Shown here in pieces: positions 1 through 6,395 of a DNA stretch of 22,799 nucleotides (position 1 is its first letter; the number at the start of each line of letters is the position of its first letter). The notes below the pieces were generated by a model. The model made no database searches and was not told where the DNA came from. It saw nothing but the letters and a program-made list of their open reading frames with translations. The position numbers and the translations under genes are program-made. Origin of the DNA: DATBLE01 sp038248655 (GTDB lineage Bacteria > Actinomycetota > Thermoleophilia > Gaiellales > Gaiellaceae); assembly GCA_038248655.1 (NCBI GenBank), contig JBBRXG010000041.1, positions 1 to 22,799 of the forward strand, in the 5' to 3' direction.

Positions 1-1
1 G

Positions 2-1765
2 CTCGCCGTGTACGGGATCGCGCGCGAGGTGGCGGCGCTCTACGACCTCGAGCTCGCACCACCCCCCGGCGTCGATCCGCAGCTCGACGGAGACGAGCCG
101 GTCGAGATCGAGGTCGAGGATCCCGAAGGGAGCCCCCGCTACGTCGGCCGTCTCTTCCGGGACGTGTCCATCGGGCCCTCCCCGGTCTGGCTCAAGGCGC
201 GGCTTCTCGCCGCAGGAATGCGACCGATCTCAAACGTGGTCGACGTGACGAACTACGTCATGCACGCGCTCGGCAACCCGTTGCACGCCTTCGACTTCGG
301 CACGCTGCACGGCGGCAGGATCGTCGTGCGGCGTGCACGGGCGGGTGAGAAGCTCCGCACCCTCGACGGCATCGAGCGGCAGCTCGAGCCGGGCGATCTG
401 ATGATCGCCGATGCCGACCGCGCGGTCGCGCTCGCCGGGATCATGGGCGGCGAGGAGACCGAGATCGGCGAGTCGACCACCGAGGTGCTGCTGGAGGCCG
501 CGAACTTCGAGCCGACCGGGATCTTCCGCAGCTCGGAGCGGCTGCGGCTCCGCACCGAGGGCTCGAACCGCTGGGAGAAGGGGGTCGATCCGTACCTGGC
601 GGTTCAGGCCGCGAAACTGGCCACGCAGCTACTCACGGAGACTGCAGGCGCGCGCTGGGTCGGGAACACGGACGTCACGGGCGAGTTGCCCGAGCGGCCG
701 GTGATCCGCTATCGGACCCGGCGTGCGGACGAGGCGATCGGCCTGCCGACTCCGCCGGAAGAGCAGCACGCGTTCCTGCAGCGGCTCGGCTTCGACCGCC
801 GGGACGACGACGTGATCGCGCCGACGTGGCGCGCCCGCGACGTCACGCGCGAGATCGACGTGGTCGAGGAGGTCGCGCGCTTGCGGATGGACGAGGTTCC
901 GTTCACCCTCCCTGCCCGCCGGGCGATGTTCGGGGCGCTCACCCCGCTCCAGCGGCTCGAGCGCCGCGTCGAAGACGTTCTCGCCGGCCTCGGGCTGGCC
1001 GAGACCTACACGCCCTCGCTCCGGCCGCACGACCCCGACCCGCGCGCCTGGCGACTGCCCGAGCCGATCTCGGTCGAGCTCGCCGTCCTCCGGACCCGAC
1101 TGCTCCCGAGCCTGGTCGATGCGGCTCGGCGCAATCTCGAGCTGGGGGCGCGCGGGGTCGCGCTGTTCGAGCTCGCGCACGTCTACCTGCCGGACGGAGA
1201 GCTGCCACGCGAGGACCGGCACGTCGCCGGAATCGTCGAAGGAGGCTGGAACCGCGCCAAGGGCATCGTCGACGCGCTCTACGCCGCGCTGAAGGCGGAG
1301 GCCCGGTTCGAGCGGACGTCGGACGACCTGTTCCATCCCGGGAAGTCCGCCGCCGTCGGCGCCGGTACCGTCGGCGAGCTCTACCCGGGCCTGATCGAGG
1401 GCGTCTGGGGCGGGTTCGAGCTCGATCTGGTCGCGCTCCTTCGGGCAGTCGACGACGAGGCCAAGTTCGAGGACGTGATCACCTATCCACCGGTGCGCGA
1501 GGATCTCGCATTCGCCGTCGGCGAGGAGGTGAGCGCCCGCGAGCTGATCGACGCCGCCTGGGAGGTGGCCGGGCCGGAGCTGCAGGCGATGCAGCCGTTC
1601 GACGTCTACCGCGGCGAGCAGGTCGGCCCGGGGCGGAAGTCGATCGCGTTCAGGGTCACCTTCCAGTCGGCCGAGCGGACGCTCTCCGACGCCGACGCCG
1701 CCCGGCTCCGCCGGCGGATCGTCGAGGCGCTGGCCGACCGGTTCGGTGCGGAGCTCCGCGCCTAG
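2..1765 (+). CDS. pheT: Phenylalanyl-tRNA synthetase beta subunit, 5'-truncated by window edge
   Basis: Beta chain of the (alpha-beta)2 class II enzyme that charges tRNA-Phe in the cytoplasm. The reading frame is already open at base 2, and the visible 587 codons begin inside the protein: the motif YGIAREVAAL lies after the N-terminal tRNA-binding and B1 regions of a family that is usually about 800 residues, so roughly the first quarter is missing. What remains reads in family order: B3/B4 editing domain (MRPISNVVDVTNYVM, GNPLHAFD, ALAGIMGGEETE), B5 domain, the catalytic-like core, and a C-terminal ferredoxin-fold anticodon-binding domain (from about YPPVREDLAFAV to the end). The GTG at 8 is an internal valine codon, not a start. 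The stop TAG shares bases with the stop of the convergent YihY-like gene in a CTAG palindrome. Function is certain; pheS presumably lies upstream outside the window. Confidence 0.96.
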   Translation, partial: LAVYGIAREVAALYDLELAPPPGVDPQLDGDEPVEIEVEDPEGSPRYVGRLFRDVSIGPSPVWLKARLLAAGMRPISNVVDVTNYVMHALGNPLHAFDFGTLHGGRIVVRRARAGEKLRTLDGIERQLEPGDLMIADADRAVALAGIMGGEETEIGESTTEVLLEAANFEPTGIFRSSERLRLRTEGSNRWEKGVDPYLAVQAAKLATQLLTETAGARWVGNTDVTGELPERPVIRYRTRRADEAIGLPTPPEEQHAFLQRLGFDRRDDDVIAPTWRARDVTREIDVVEEVARLRMDEVPFTLPARRAMFGALTPLQRLERRVEDVLAGLGLAETYTPSLRPHDPDPRAWRLPEPISVELAVLRTRLLPSLVDAARRNLELGARGVALFELAHVYLPDGELPREDRHVAGIVEGGWNRAKGIVDALYAALKAEARFERTSDDLFHPGKSAAVGAGTVGELYPGLIEGVWGGFELDLVALLRAVDDEAKFEDVITYPPVREDLAFAVGEEVSARELIDAAWEVAGPELQAMQPFDVYRGEQVGPGRKSIAFRVTFQSAERTLSDADAARLRRRIVEALADRFGAELRA

Positions 1766-2691
1766 GTCGGACGCGGCTCCCCGGGGCGCGCTTCTCCTTC
1801 AGGGCCTCTGGCCTTCCGCGCCAGCTCCGAGTTGAGCTCGGCCCCGAGGAGGAGCGCCAGCGCCGAGTAGTTCAGCCAGAGCAGGAGGACGATCGCGCCG
1901 GCGAGCGAGCCGTACGTGCGGTCGTACGAGCCCGAGAAGCTCGTGTAGAGCGAGAACAGCCCGGAGAGTCCGAGCCACAGGAGCGAGCCGAGCAGCGACC
2001 CGGGGGTGATCCACCGCCAGCCGACCGGACGTCTCGCCGGGGCCAGGTAGTAGACGATCGAGAAGAAGAGCAGGATGCCGGCGAACGCGATCGGCCAGCG
2101 GGCGATCCCCCAGGCGACCGTGAACGCGTCGCTGAGATGGGCGCGCCGGGCGATCGCGTCGCCGAGTGGCCCGCCGAACACGATCAGCACGAAGATCGCC
2201 ACGAGCACGAGCCCCGCGAGGAGCACGAGCCCGAGCGCCAGCAGGCGGACACGCCAGAAGGGGCGCGTCTCCGGCAGGTCGTTCGCACGGTTGACCGCCT
2301 TGATGATCGACCCCGATGCTCCGCTCGCCGCCCAGAGCGCTCCGGCGGTGCCGACGGCGACCGCCACCGCCGAGCCGGCGCCTGCTCCGACCGAGCTCGC
2401 CCGGGCGACGTCGATCGCGTTCAGCACGGCCTTCGGCGCGACCGTCCCCAGCAGATGGATCAGGGAGTCGTAGGAGCCGGGGATCAGGCCGAGCAGCCCG
2501 ATCACCAGGATCACCGCCGGGAAGAAGGCGAGCAGAGAGCTGAACGCGACCTGCTGCGCGAGGCCCATGCAGTCGTCGGCGAGAAACGCCTTGCCGGTTC
2601 GCTTGAGCACGTCGATCCACTCGCGCCCGCGCAGCTCGAGAGGGGAGGAGACTCTGCGCTCAGTTGCGGCGGAGAAAGGGGAGTCGCGCAC
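1762..2691 (-). CDS. YihY/BrkB-family inner-membrane protein
   Basis: A 309-residue polytopic membrane protein of the YihY/virulence factor BrkB family (UPF0761), whose biochemical role is not firmly established despite an old RNase BN label. Family marks are the amphipathic start followed by AQQVAFSSLLAFFPA (about residues 45-59), the central long hydrophobic pair (about 147-172), and the C-terminal signature LWLNYSALALLLGAELNSEL (about 271-290). I count six probable membrane segments. The start chosen is GTG with AGGAG four bases upstream; it lies inside the DUF3618-like gene, so the two are translationally coupled. It is the last gene of a three-gene set with the DUF3618-like and holin-superfamily proteins, a grouping that recurs in actinobacteria and suggests a shared envelope role. 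The tail is arginine/proline rich and probably cytoplasmic. Confidence 0.9.
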   Translation of the reverse strand: MRDSPFSAATERRVSSPLELRGREWIDVLKRTGKAFLADDCMGLAQQVAFSSLLAFFPAVILVIGLLGLIPGSYDSLIHLLGTVAPKAVLNAIDVARASSVGAGAGSAVAVAVGTAGALWAASGASGSIIKAVNRANDLPETRPFWRVRLLALGLVLLAGLVLVAIFVLIVFGGPLGDAIARRAHLSDAFTVAWGIARWPIAFAGILLFFSIVYYLAPARRPVGWRWITPGSLLGSLLWLGLSGLFSLYTSFSGSYDRTYGSLAGAIVLLLWLNYSALALLLGAELNSELARKARGPEGEARPGEPRPT

Positions 2692-2899
2692 GCCTCTCCT
2701 TCCCCTTGGGGGCGCGCCTGGAAACGCGCCCGGACACCGTGCGTGCGAGCAGGCCGAGCCCGGCGGCGCCGGCAGCGACGAGCGGGAGCCGCCGCCGGAC
2801 GGCGACGGCCTGCGACCGGAACCGGTGCACCGCCTCTCCGAGGCGCTCGCGCTCGCTCTCGAGCTCGCGCCTGACCTCGTCGGCCGATCTATCGGCCAT
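2660..2899 (-). CDS. DUF3618-like small membrane protein
   Basis: A 79-residue protein: an N-terminal charged helix rich in Glu and Arg (DEVRRELESERERLGEAV, residues 7-24), one probable membrane segment (about residues 38-54, LPLVAAGAAGLGLLA) and a strongly basic tail. The opening pattern, an acidic/basic helix of the form R-x-x-x-E-x-x-R-x-x-L, is what I associate with DUF3618 proteins; the molecular function is unknown. It overlaps the holin-superfamily gene by 11 bases upstream and the YihY-like gene by 32 bases downstream, so the three are almost certainly one transcript. There is only a weak GA-rich ribosome site, consistent with coupling. The family call is by pattern and moderately sure; that it is a real gene is supported by the overlaps at both ends. 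Confidence 0.75.
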   Translation of the reverse strand: MADRSADEVRRELESERERLGEAVHRFRSQAVAVRRRLPLVAAGAAGLGLLARTVSGRVSRRAPKGKERRARLPFLRRN

Positions 2900-3281
2900 T
2901 GCTCTTCAGTGTCTGCGCGGTCAGCCGAGCCTCCTCGATCGCCTGCTCCGGGACCGGCGGGGTGCCGGCGCGGAAGGAGGACAGAGCGAGCAACACGAGC
3001 ACGGCGGCCACGAGCACGAGGACGCCGCCGACGACGAGGAGGGCCGCCCAGACCGGAAGCGCGAGCGCGAGTGCCGCGGCCGCTCCAGCGGCGAGGAAGC
3101 CGAGCCCGAAGAGGGCGACCACCGCTGCCCCCGCCCCGAGCCCCGCGCCGAGCGCGATCCGTCCGAGCTTCCGCTTGACCTCGACGAGCCCGAGCTCGAG
3201 CTCGAGCCGGGCGATCGACCGCGCACGGTCGACGATCTCCTTCGCAGCCCAGCCGACGCCGTTGAACTTCGTGGCAGCCAT
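2889..3281 (-). CDS. Phage holin superfamily III-like membrane protein (Phage_holin_3_6)
   Basis: A 130-residue protein with an N-terminal amphipathic helix (EIVDRARSIARLELELGLVE), then two long hydrophobic hairpin segments (about residues 42-66 and 72-95), and a hydrophilic C-terminal tail. This is the layout of the Actinobacterial holin superfamily III proteins (PF07332 type, YqjE-like), which despite the name are usually chromosomal envelope proteins and not lysis genes; nothing phage-like surrounds it. ATG at 3281 is preferred over a GTG nine bases upstream: TAAGGT lies exactly seven bases before the ATG, which would make a leaderless mRNA, and the same stretch also contains AAGGTGA that could act as a ribosome site. 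It is the first gene of the envelope set with the DUF3618-like and YihY-like genes. Confidence 0.85.
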   Translation of the reverse strand: MAATKFNGVGWAAKEIVDRARSIARLELELGLVEVKRKLGRIALGAGLGAGAAVVALFGLGFLAAGAAAALALALPVWAALLVVGGVLVLVAAVLVLLALSSFRAGTPPVPEQAIEEARLTAQTLKSNGR

Positions 3282-3288
3282 GCGGGTC

Positions 3289-3294
3289 ACCTTA
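3289..3294 (-). promoter_or_regulatory. Putative -10 box (TAAGGT) for the holin/DUF3618/YihY set
   Basis: On the minus strand TAAGGT is followed by seven bases and then ATG. TANNNT at this distance from a start codon is the known signature of leaderless promoters in actinobacteria. No clear -35 was identified. The overlap with an AAGGTGA ribosome-site-like string means the two readings cannot be separated by eye. Confidence 0.45.
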
Positions 3295-3315
3295 CCGAAG
3301 CGGCCGTGCGGGAAA

Positions 3316-3340
3316 CCCCTGCCCCGGGCGCCCGCAGGGG
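3316..3340 (-). terminator. Possible intrinsic terminator between the PRC-barrel gene and the holin set
   Basis: CCCCTGC (3316-3322) and GCAGGGG (3334-3340) form a perfect 7-bp stem with an 11-base GC-rich loop. On the minus strand the stem is followed by TTT only, so it is a weak intrinsic terminator at best. It starts five bases beyond the stop of the PRC-barrel gene and upstream of the holin-set promoter, which is where a terminator is expected. Confidence 0.45.
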
Positions 3341-3345
3341 CCCGA

Positions 3346-3612
3346 TCAGGTCCTCGGCGGGTCGTACGGGCGGAGCCGGCTCGCCGATTCGGCGCTCAGC
3401 TCGAGCCTGACCGTCCCGACGACGATCTCTCCGACGTGCTCGCTCGCCACGTAGACGGGCTTCGAGAGGAAGCCCGTGCTGACGGCAAGCCCGTCGAAGA
3501 TGTCGTGGGACGCGTCGCCGAGAACCTCCGCGACGCTGCCGAACTCGTCCCCGTCGGCGGACAGCACCTTCCAGCCCTTCTCGACGCTCAGCCAGGACGC
3601 GGGGTCGGCCAC
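3346..3612 (-). CDS. PRC-barrel-like small protein
   Basis: An 88-residue soluble protein. The pattern of a central tryptophan-lysine strand (EKGWKVLSADGDEFGSVAEV, residues 11-30), a glycine-rich turn, then GLAVSTGFLSKPVYVASEHV (41-60) ending in short strands, matches the PRC-barrel/DUF2171 class of small beta-barrel domains, which act as adaptors for RNA, protein or membrane partners (RimM, photosynthetic H subunit). The specific partner is unknown. Start is GTG at 3612, two bases after the TGA of the upstream 215-aa gene, so the pair is translationally coupled; a GAAGG lies about ten bases upstream. The frame stays open far upstream of this GTG, but that extension is the shadow of the neighbour and not protein-like. 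Family assignment is by fold pattern. Confidence 0.75.
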   Translation of the reverse strand: MADPASWLSVEKGWKVLSADGDEFGSVAEVLGDASHDIFDGLAVSTGFLSKPVYVASEHVGEIVVGTVRLELSAESASRLRPYDPPRT

Positions 3613-3614
3613 CG

Positions 3615-4262
3615 TCAGACCGCCTTCCCCGCGACGTACCAGACCGGCCCCTGGGTGCCGACCGGCTTCGTCTCGGCGAGCACGCGCAGGATCCGGATCT
3701 CGCCCGGAAGCCCTCGCTCGTCCAGGCGCGCCAGGCAGCGACGGGCCATGCCGGGGGAGGCGCCGTAGCCGAAGGTGCGCGCGCACCTGAACCGGAAGCC
3801 GAGCTCGTCCCCGTACCGGGCCGGATTGACCGGGGCGAGCGCGAGCGCGGCCGGGTCGAGGTGGTCGCTCGAGCTGAGAAGAAGCTCGGCGTACAGGTCG
3901 GTCCAGTCGGGCGGAAGCGTCTCGAGCAGAGCGTCCCAGTCCGCCGCCAACGACACGCGCGCCGGCCCCTCGCGCTCGGCCTCGGCCCGCTCGTCGGTCG
4001 CGAGCAGCTCGAGCGCGCCGCGGAGCTTCTCCTCGTCGAGCCGGTCCAACGTACGTGCGAGTGCGCCCGCGGACGGCCCCGGACCCTGCCGGACGATGTC
4101 GAGGCGGAACTCGCCGCCGACCCGGCCCGGCGTCAGCGGCCCGAGCAGCTCCGCGGCGCGTCCGACCTCGGCGCCCGGCTCGAGCCGTAGCACGAGACGG
4201 GCCCGCGACCAGGAGGAGGGGAGGCCGGCCCGGGTGCGTTCCCACTGCTGGGCGAGGCTCAC
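3615..4262 (-). CDS. Uncharacterised 215-aa soluble protein
   Basis: I do not recognise a named domain. The protein begins SLAQQWERTRAGLPSSWSRA, continues as an Arg/Leu-rich alpha/beta protein, has a conserved-looking centre SLAADWDALLETLPPDWTDL (about residues 116-135) and ends with a compact Arg- and aromatic-rich segment (GFRFRCARTFGYGASPGMAR) and VGTQGPVWYV. The duplicated W-(x)n-LP-(S/D)-W-(S/T) pattern at the N-terminus and centre hints at an internal repeat of two related halves. No signal peptide or membrane segment is visible. The start chosen is GTG at 4262 because TATGCT lies exactly seven bases upstream on this strand; an ATG four codons further up (4274) is the alternative. It is coupled to the PRC-barrel gene downstream and diverges from the E1-alpha gene with only 24 bases between start codons. 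Confidence 0.7.
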   Translation of the reverse strand: MSLAQQWERTRAGLPSSWSRARLVLRLEPGAEVGRAAELLGPLTPGRVGGEFRLDIVRQGPGPSAGALARTLDRLDEEKLRGALELLATDERAEAEREGPARVSLAADWDALLETLPPDWTDLYAELLLSSSDHLDPAALALAPVNPARYGDELGFRFRCARTFGYGASPGMARRCLARLDERGLPGEIRILRVLAETKPVGTQGPVWYVAGKAV

Positions 4263-4269
4263 AGCACGG

Positions 4270-4275
4270 AGCATA
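4270..4275 (-). promoter_or_regulatory. Putative -10 box (TATGCT), divergent partner
   Basis: Read on the minus strand, TATGCT is followed by seven bases and GTG of the 215-aa gene, the leaderless spacing. It overlaps by two bases (4274-4275) the TAGACT box that serves the plus-strand E1-alpha gene. Confidence 0.5.
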
Positions 4276-4279
4276 GACT
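4274..4279 (+). promoter_or_regulatory. Putative -10 box (TAGACT) for the E1-alpha gene
   Basis: TAGACT is followed by exactly seven bases and then the GTG start at 4287. There is no ribosome-binding site, so the mRNA probably starts at or next to the GTG (leaderless). The TA at its left edge is shared with the opposing minus-strand box, giving a symmetric bidirectional promoter. Confidence 0.5.
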
Positions 4280-4286
4280 CAGGCTC

Positions 4287-5261
4287 GTGGCCAAGGTCGA
4301 ACGCAAACCGGCGGGGGTCTCGGCGGAGCGGCTGAGCGGGTTCATGCGAGAGATGCTCCTGATCAGGCATTTCGAGGAGAGGGTCGAGGAGCGGTTTCGT
4401 GCGGGCGAGCTGCCGGGCTTCCTGCACGTCGCGATCGGCCAGGAGGCGGTCGCGGTCGGCGTCTGCCAGGCAATGGAGGACGGCGACGTCTTCGCCTCGA
4501 CCCACCGCGCACACGGTCACACCCTTGCGCGCGGCACGCATCCGAACGAGCTGATGGCGGAGCTGTACGGGAAGATCGAGGGCTGCTCGCACGGGTACGG
4601 TGGCTCGATGCACCTGTACGACCTCGAGCGCGGGAACCTGGGCGCGAACGCGGTCGTCGGCGGCGGCCTGCCGGCGATCACCGGCGCGGCGCTCGCCTTC
4701 CAGCTGCGCGGCGAGCCGCGCGTCGCCGTCGGCTTCTTCGGCGACGGGGCGACCAACATCGGCACCTTCCACGAAGCGCTGAACCTCGCGTCGCTGTGGA
4801 AGGTTCCGGCCGTCTTCGTGCTCGAGAACAACCACTGGGCCGAGTCCACACCGGCGTCGCGGCACCTCCCGATCTCCGATCTGGAGAAGCGCGCGGTCGC
4901 GTACGGCATGCACTCGGCCAAGGTGGACGGTCAGGACGTCGAGGCCGTGCACCGTGCAGCGAAGCGGGCGCTGGACTACGCCCGGAACGGCAAGGGGCCG
5001 GTGTTCCTCGTCTGCGAGACCTACCGGCTCGTCGGCCACTTCGTCGGCGATGCCCAGGTCTACCGTCCGAAGGGCGAGCAGCAGGAGCTGCGTGAGACGC
5101 AGGATCCGATCACGCGGCTGCGCGAGAAGCTCGACCTGCCCGACGACGAGTTCGAGGCGCTCGACCGCGAGGCGCTCGAGATCGCCGAGGCCTCGGTCGC
5201 GTTCGCGAAGGCCGGCACCGACCCGAAGCCCGAGGACGCCCTCAGGAACGTGTACGCGTAG
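4287..5261 (+). CDS. pdhA: Thiamine-diphosphate-dependent dehydrogenase E1 component, alpha subunit
   Basis: Alpha subunit of the E1 heterotetramer that decarboxylates a 2-oxoacid (or acetoin) on thiamine diphosphate and passes the acyl group to E2 lipoate. The ThDP/Mg motif runs from GDGATN (residues 152-157) to ENN (180-182), about 30 residues as in the family. Other marks are HVAIGQEAVAVG (47-58) for the cofactor pocket, HRAHGHTLARG (73-83), and HGYGGSMHL (102-110). At 324 residues it is the short AcoA-like form; E1-alpha of pyruvate, branched-chain oxoacid and acetoin complexes cannot be separated by eye, so pdhA is a working symbol and acoA is the main alternative. The residue pair after ENN is HW where many relatives have GYA or LYA, which lies near the substrate pocket. 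First gene of the E1-alpha/E1-beta/E2 order; apparently leaderless from a promoter shared with the divergent unknown gene. Confidence 0.9.
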   Translation: MAKVERKPAGVSAERLSGFMREMLLIRHFEERVEERFRAGELPGFLHVAIGQEAVAVGVCQAMEDGDVFASTHRAHGHTLARGTHPNELMAELYGKIEGCSHGYGGSMHLYDLERGNLGANAVVGGGLPAITGAALAFQLRGEPRVAVGFFGDGATNIGTFHEALNLASLWKVPAVFVLENNHWAESTPASRHLPISDLEKRAVAYGMHSAKVDGQDVEAVHRAAKRALDYARNGKGPVFLVCETYRLVGHFVGDAQVYRPKGEQQELRETQDPITRLREKLDLPDDEFEALDREALEIAEASVAFAKAGTDPKPEDALRNVYA

Positions 5262-5292
5262 TGCCTGACGCCCCTGACCGCACGCCGCTCCC

Positions 5293-5330
5293 GGCCGGCG
5301 AAGCCGGCCTCCGCGGCGCGCTCGCGCCGC
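5293..5330 (+). other. Two tandem perfect hairpins in the E1-alpha/E1-beta gap
   Basis: GGCCGGC-gaa-GCCGGCC (5293-5309) is followed three bases later by GCGGCGCG-ct-CGCGCCGC (5313-5330). Neither has a T-run, so they are not classic intrinsic terminators; they could stabilise the upstream mRNA end, attenuate transcription, or pause polymerase before the second promoter-like site at 5365. The 153-base gap is unusual within an otherwise tight gene set. Confidence 0.5.
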
Positions 5331-5364
5331 TGGCCGTCCGGCGCTCTCCGGGTCCGTACTCGAA

Positions 5365-5370
5365 TACTGT
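5365..5370 (+). promoter_or_regulatory. Possible internal -10 box (TACTGT) upstream of E1-beta
   Basis: TACTGT sits in a locally AT-richer stretch (tactcgaatactgt) 44 bases before the E1-beta start, in the gap between the two E1 genes. I see no convincing -35. If used, it would give E1-beta and E2 a transcript with a ribosome site, separate from E1-alpha. Confidence 0.3.
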
Positions 5371-5414
5371 CCCCTCCGGCGCCGAACGGCCGGCAGCACG
5401 TCAGGAGCGTCAGG

Positions 5415-6395
5415 GTGCCTGAGATGACCTACCGGGAAGCGGTTCGCGACGCCCTCTCCGAGGCGATGCGCCGCGACGACGACGTTTTCATCATGGGCGA
5501 GGACATCGCCGAGATGGGCGGCTCGATGGGCGTCACCCAGGGGATGCTCGACGAGTTCGGCCCGGAACGCGTCCGGAACACGCCGATCTCGGAGATGGCG
5601 CTCGTCGGGGCCGGCATCGGCGCGGCGATCCAGGGCATGCGGCCCGTCGTCGAGATCATGTACGAGGACTTCACGACGCTGGCGATGGAGCAGATCGTCA
5701 ACCAGGCGGCCAAGCATCGGTACATGTCGGGCGGCCAGGTGTCCGTGCCGCTGACCGTGCGCACCCAGGGCGGTGCCGGCTGGTCGCCGGGCGCGCAGCA
5801 CGCTCAGCAGGTCGAGGCCTGGTTCGTCCACGTGCCCGGTCTGAAGGTCGTGTTCCCGTCCACGCCGTCGGATGTCCGCGGTCTGCTCTGGTCGTCGATC
5901 TACGACGACAACCCGGTGCTCTTCTTCGAGCACCGCACGCTGTACCCGATCAAGGGGGAGGTGCAGGACGAGCTCGAGCCGATCTCGCTCGGCCAGGCAC
6001 GCGTCCATCGCGCCGGCGAGGACGTGACCGTGATCGCGACCGGGCGGCTCGTGCACGAGTCGCTCCGCGCGGCCGACCAGGCCGAGCAGGACGGGGTTTC
6101 GGTGGAGGTCGTCGATCCGCGGACCCTGCAGCCGCTCGACGAGGACGCGCTCGTCGACTCGGTCAAGAAGACGAACCGGTGCGTGGTCGCTCACGAGGCG
6201 GTCGTGCGCGGCGGGTTCGGTGCGGAGGTGGCGGCGGTGATCCAGCACCGGGCGTTCGACTGGCTCGACGCGCCGATCGAACGGGTCGGCTCGAAGTTCA
6301 CGCCGGTCCCGTTCGCGCCGGTGATGGAGGACTTCGTCGTTCCCCACGAGGCGGACGTGCTGGACGCGATCCGGCGGACGGTGGGCCGTGGCTAG
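5415..6395 (+). CDS. pdhB: 2-oxoacid (pyruvate) dehydrogenase E1 component, beta subunit
   Basis: 326-residue beta subunit of E1, partner of the alpha subunit upstream. Family features in order: TYREAVRDALSEAM, VFIMGEDIAEMGG (ThDP-side segment, about 24-36), the conserved glutamate in NTPISEMALVGAGIGAA (about 55-71), RTQGGAGWSPGAQHAQ (about 116-131), VVFPSTPSDVRGLL, then the transketolase C-terminal domain with VIATGRL, VEVVDPRTLQPLD and VVAHEAVVRGGFGAEVAA. Start is GTG at 5415 with AGGAG ending seven bases upstream; an in-frame ATG three codons later lacks that spacing. Unlike E1-alpha it has a proper ribosome site, and a 153-base gap with hairpins and a possible promoter lies before it. Its stop overlaps the E2 start by 8 bases. 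Confidence 0.93.
   Translation: MPEMTYREAVRDALSEAMRRDDDVFIMGEDIAEMGGSMGVTQGMLDEFGPERVRNTPISEMALVGAGIGAAIQGMRPVVEIMYEDFTTLAMEQIVNQAAKHRYMSGGQVSVPLTVRTQGGAGWSPGAQHAQQVEAWFVHVPGLKVVFPSTPSDVRGLLWSSIYDDNPVLFFEHRTLYPIKGEVQDELEPISLGQARVHRAGEDVTVIATGRLVHESLRAADQAEQDGVSVEVVDPRTLQPLDEDALVDSVKKTNRCVVAHEAVVRGGFGAEVAAVIQHRAFDWLDAPIERVGSKFTPVPFAPVMEDFVVPHEADVLDAIRRTVGRG

Noticed and set aside
826..2874. 682-aa plus-strand open frame across pheT and the YihY-like gene
   Set aside because: Arg/Pro/Ala-rich shadow translation typical of high-GC DNA; both strands are already explained by recognised genes.
2889..3281. Phage lysis cassette (holin)
   Set aside because: The holin-superfamily label is a family name. 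No endolysin, tail or integrase gene is nearby, and the DUF3618/YihY neighbours are typical chromosomal envelope genes.
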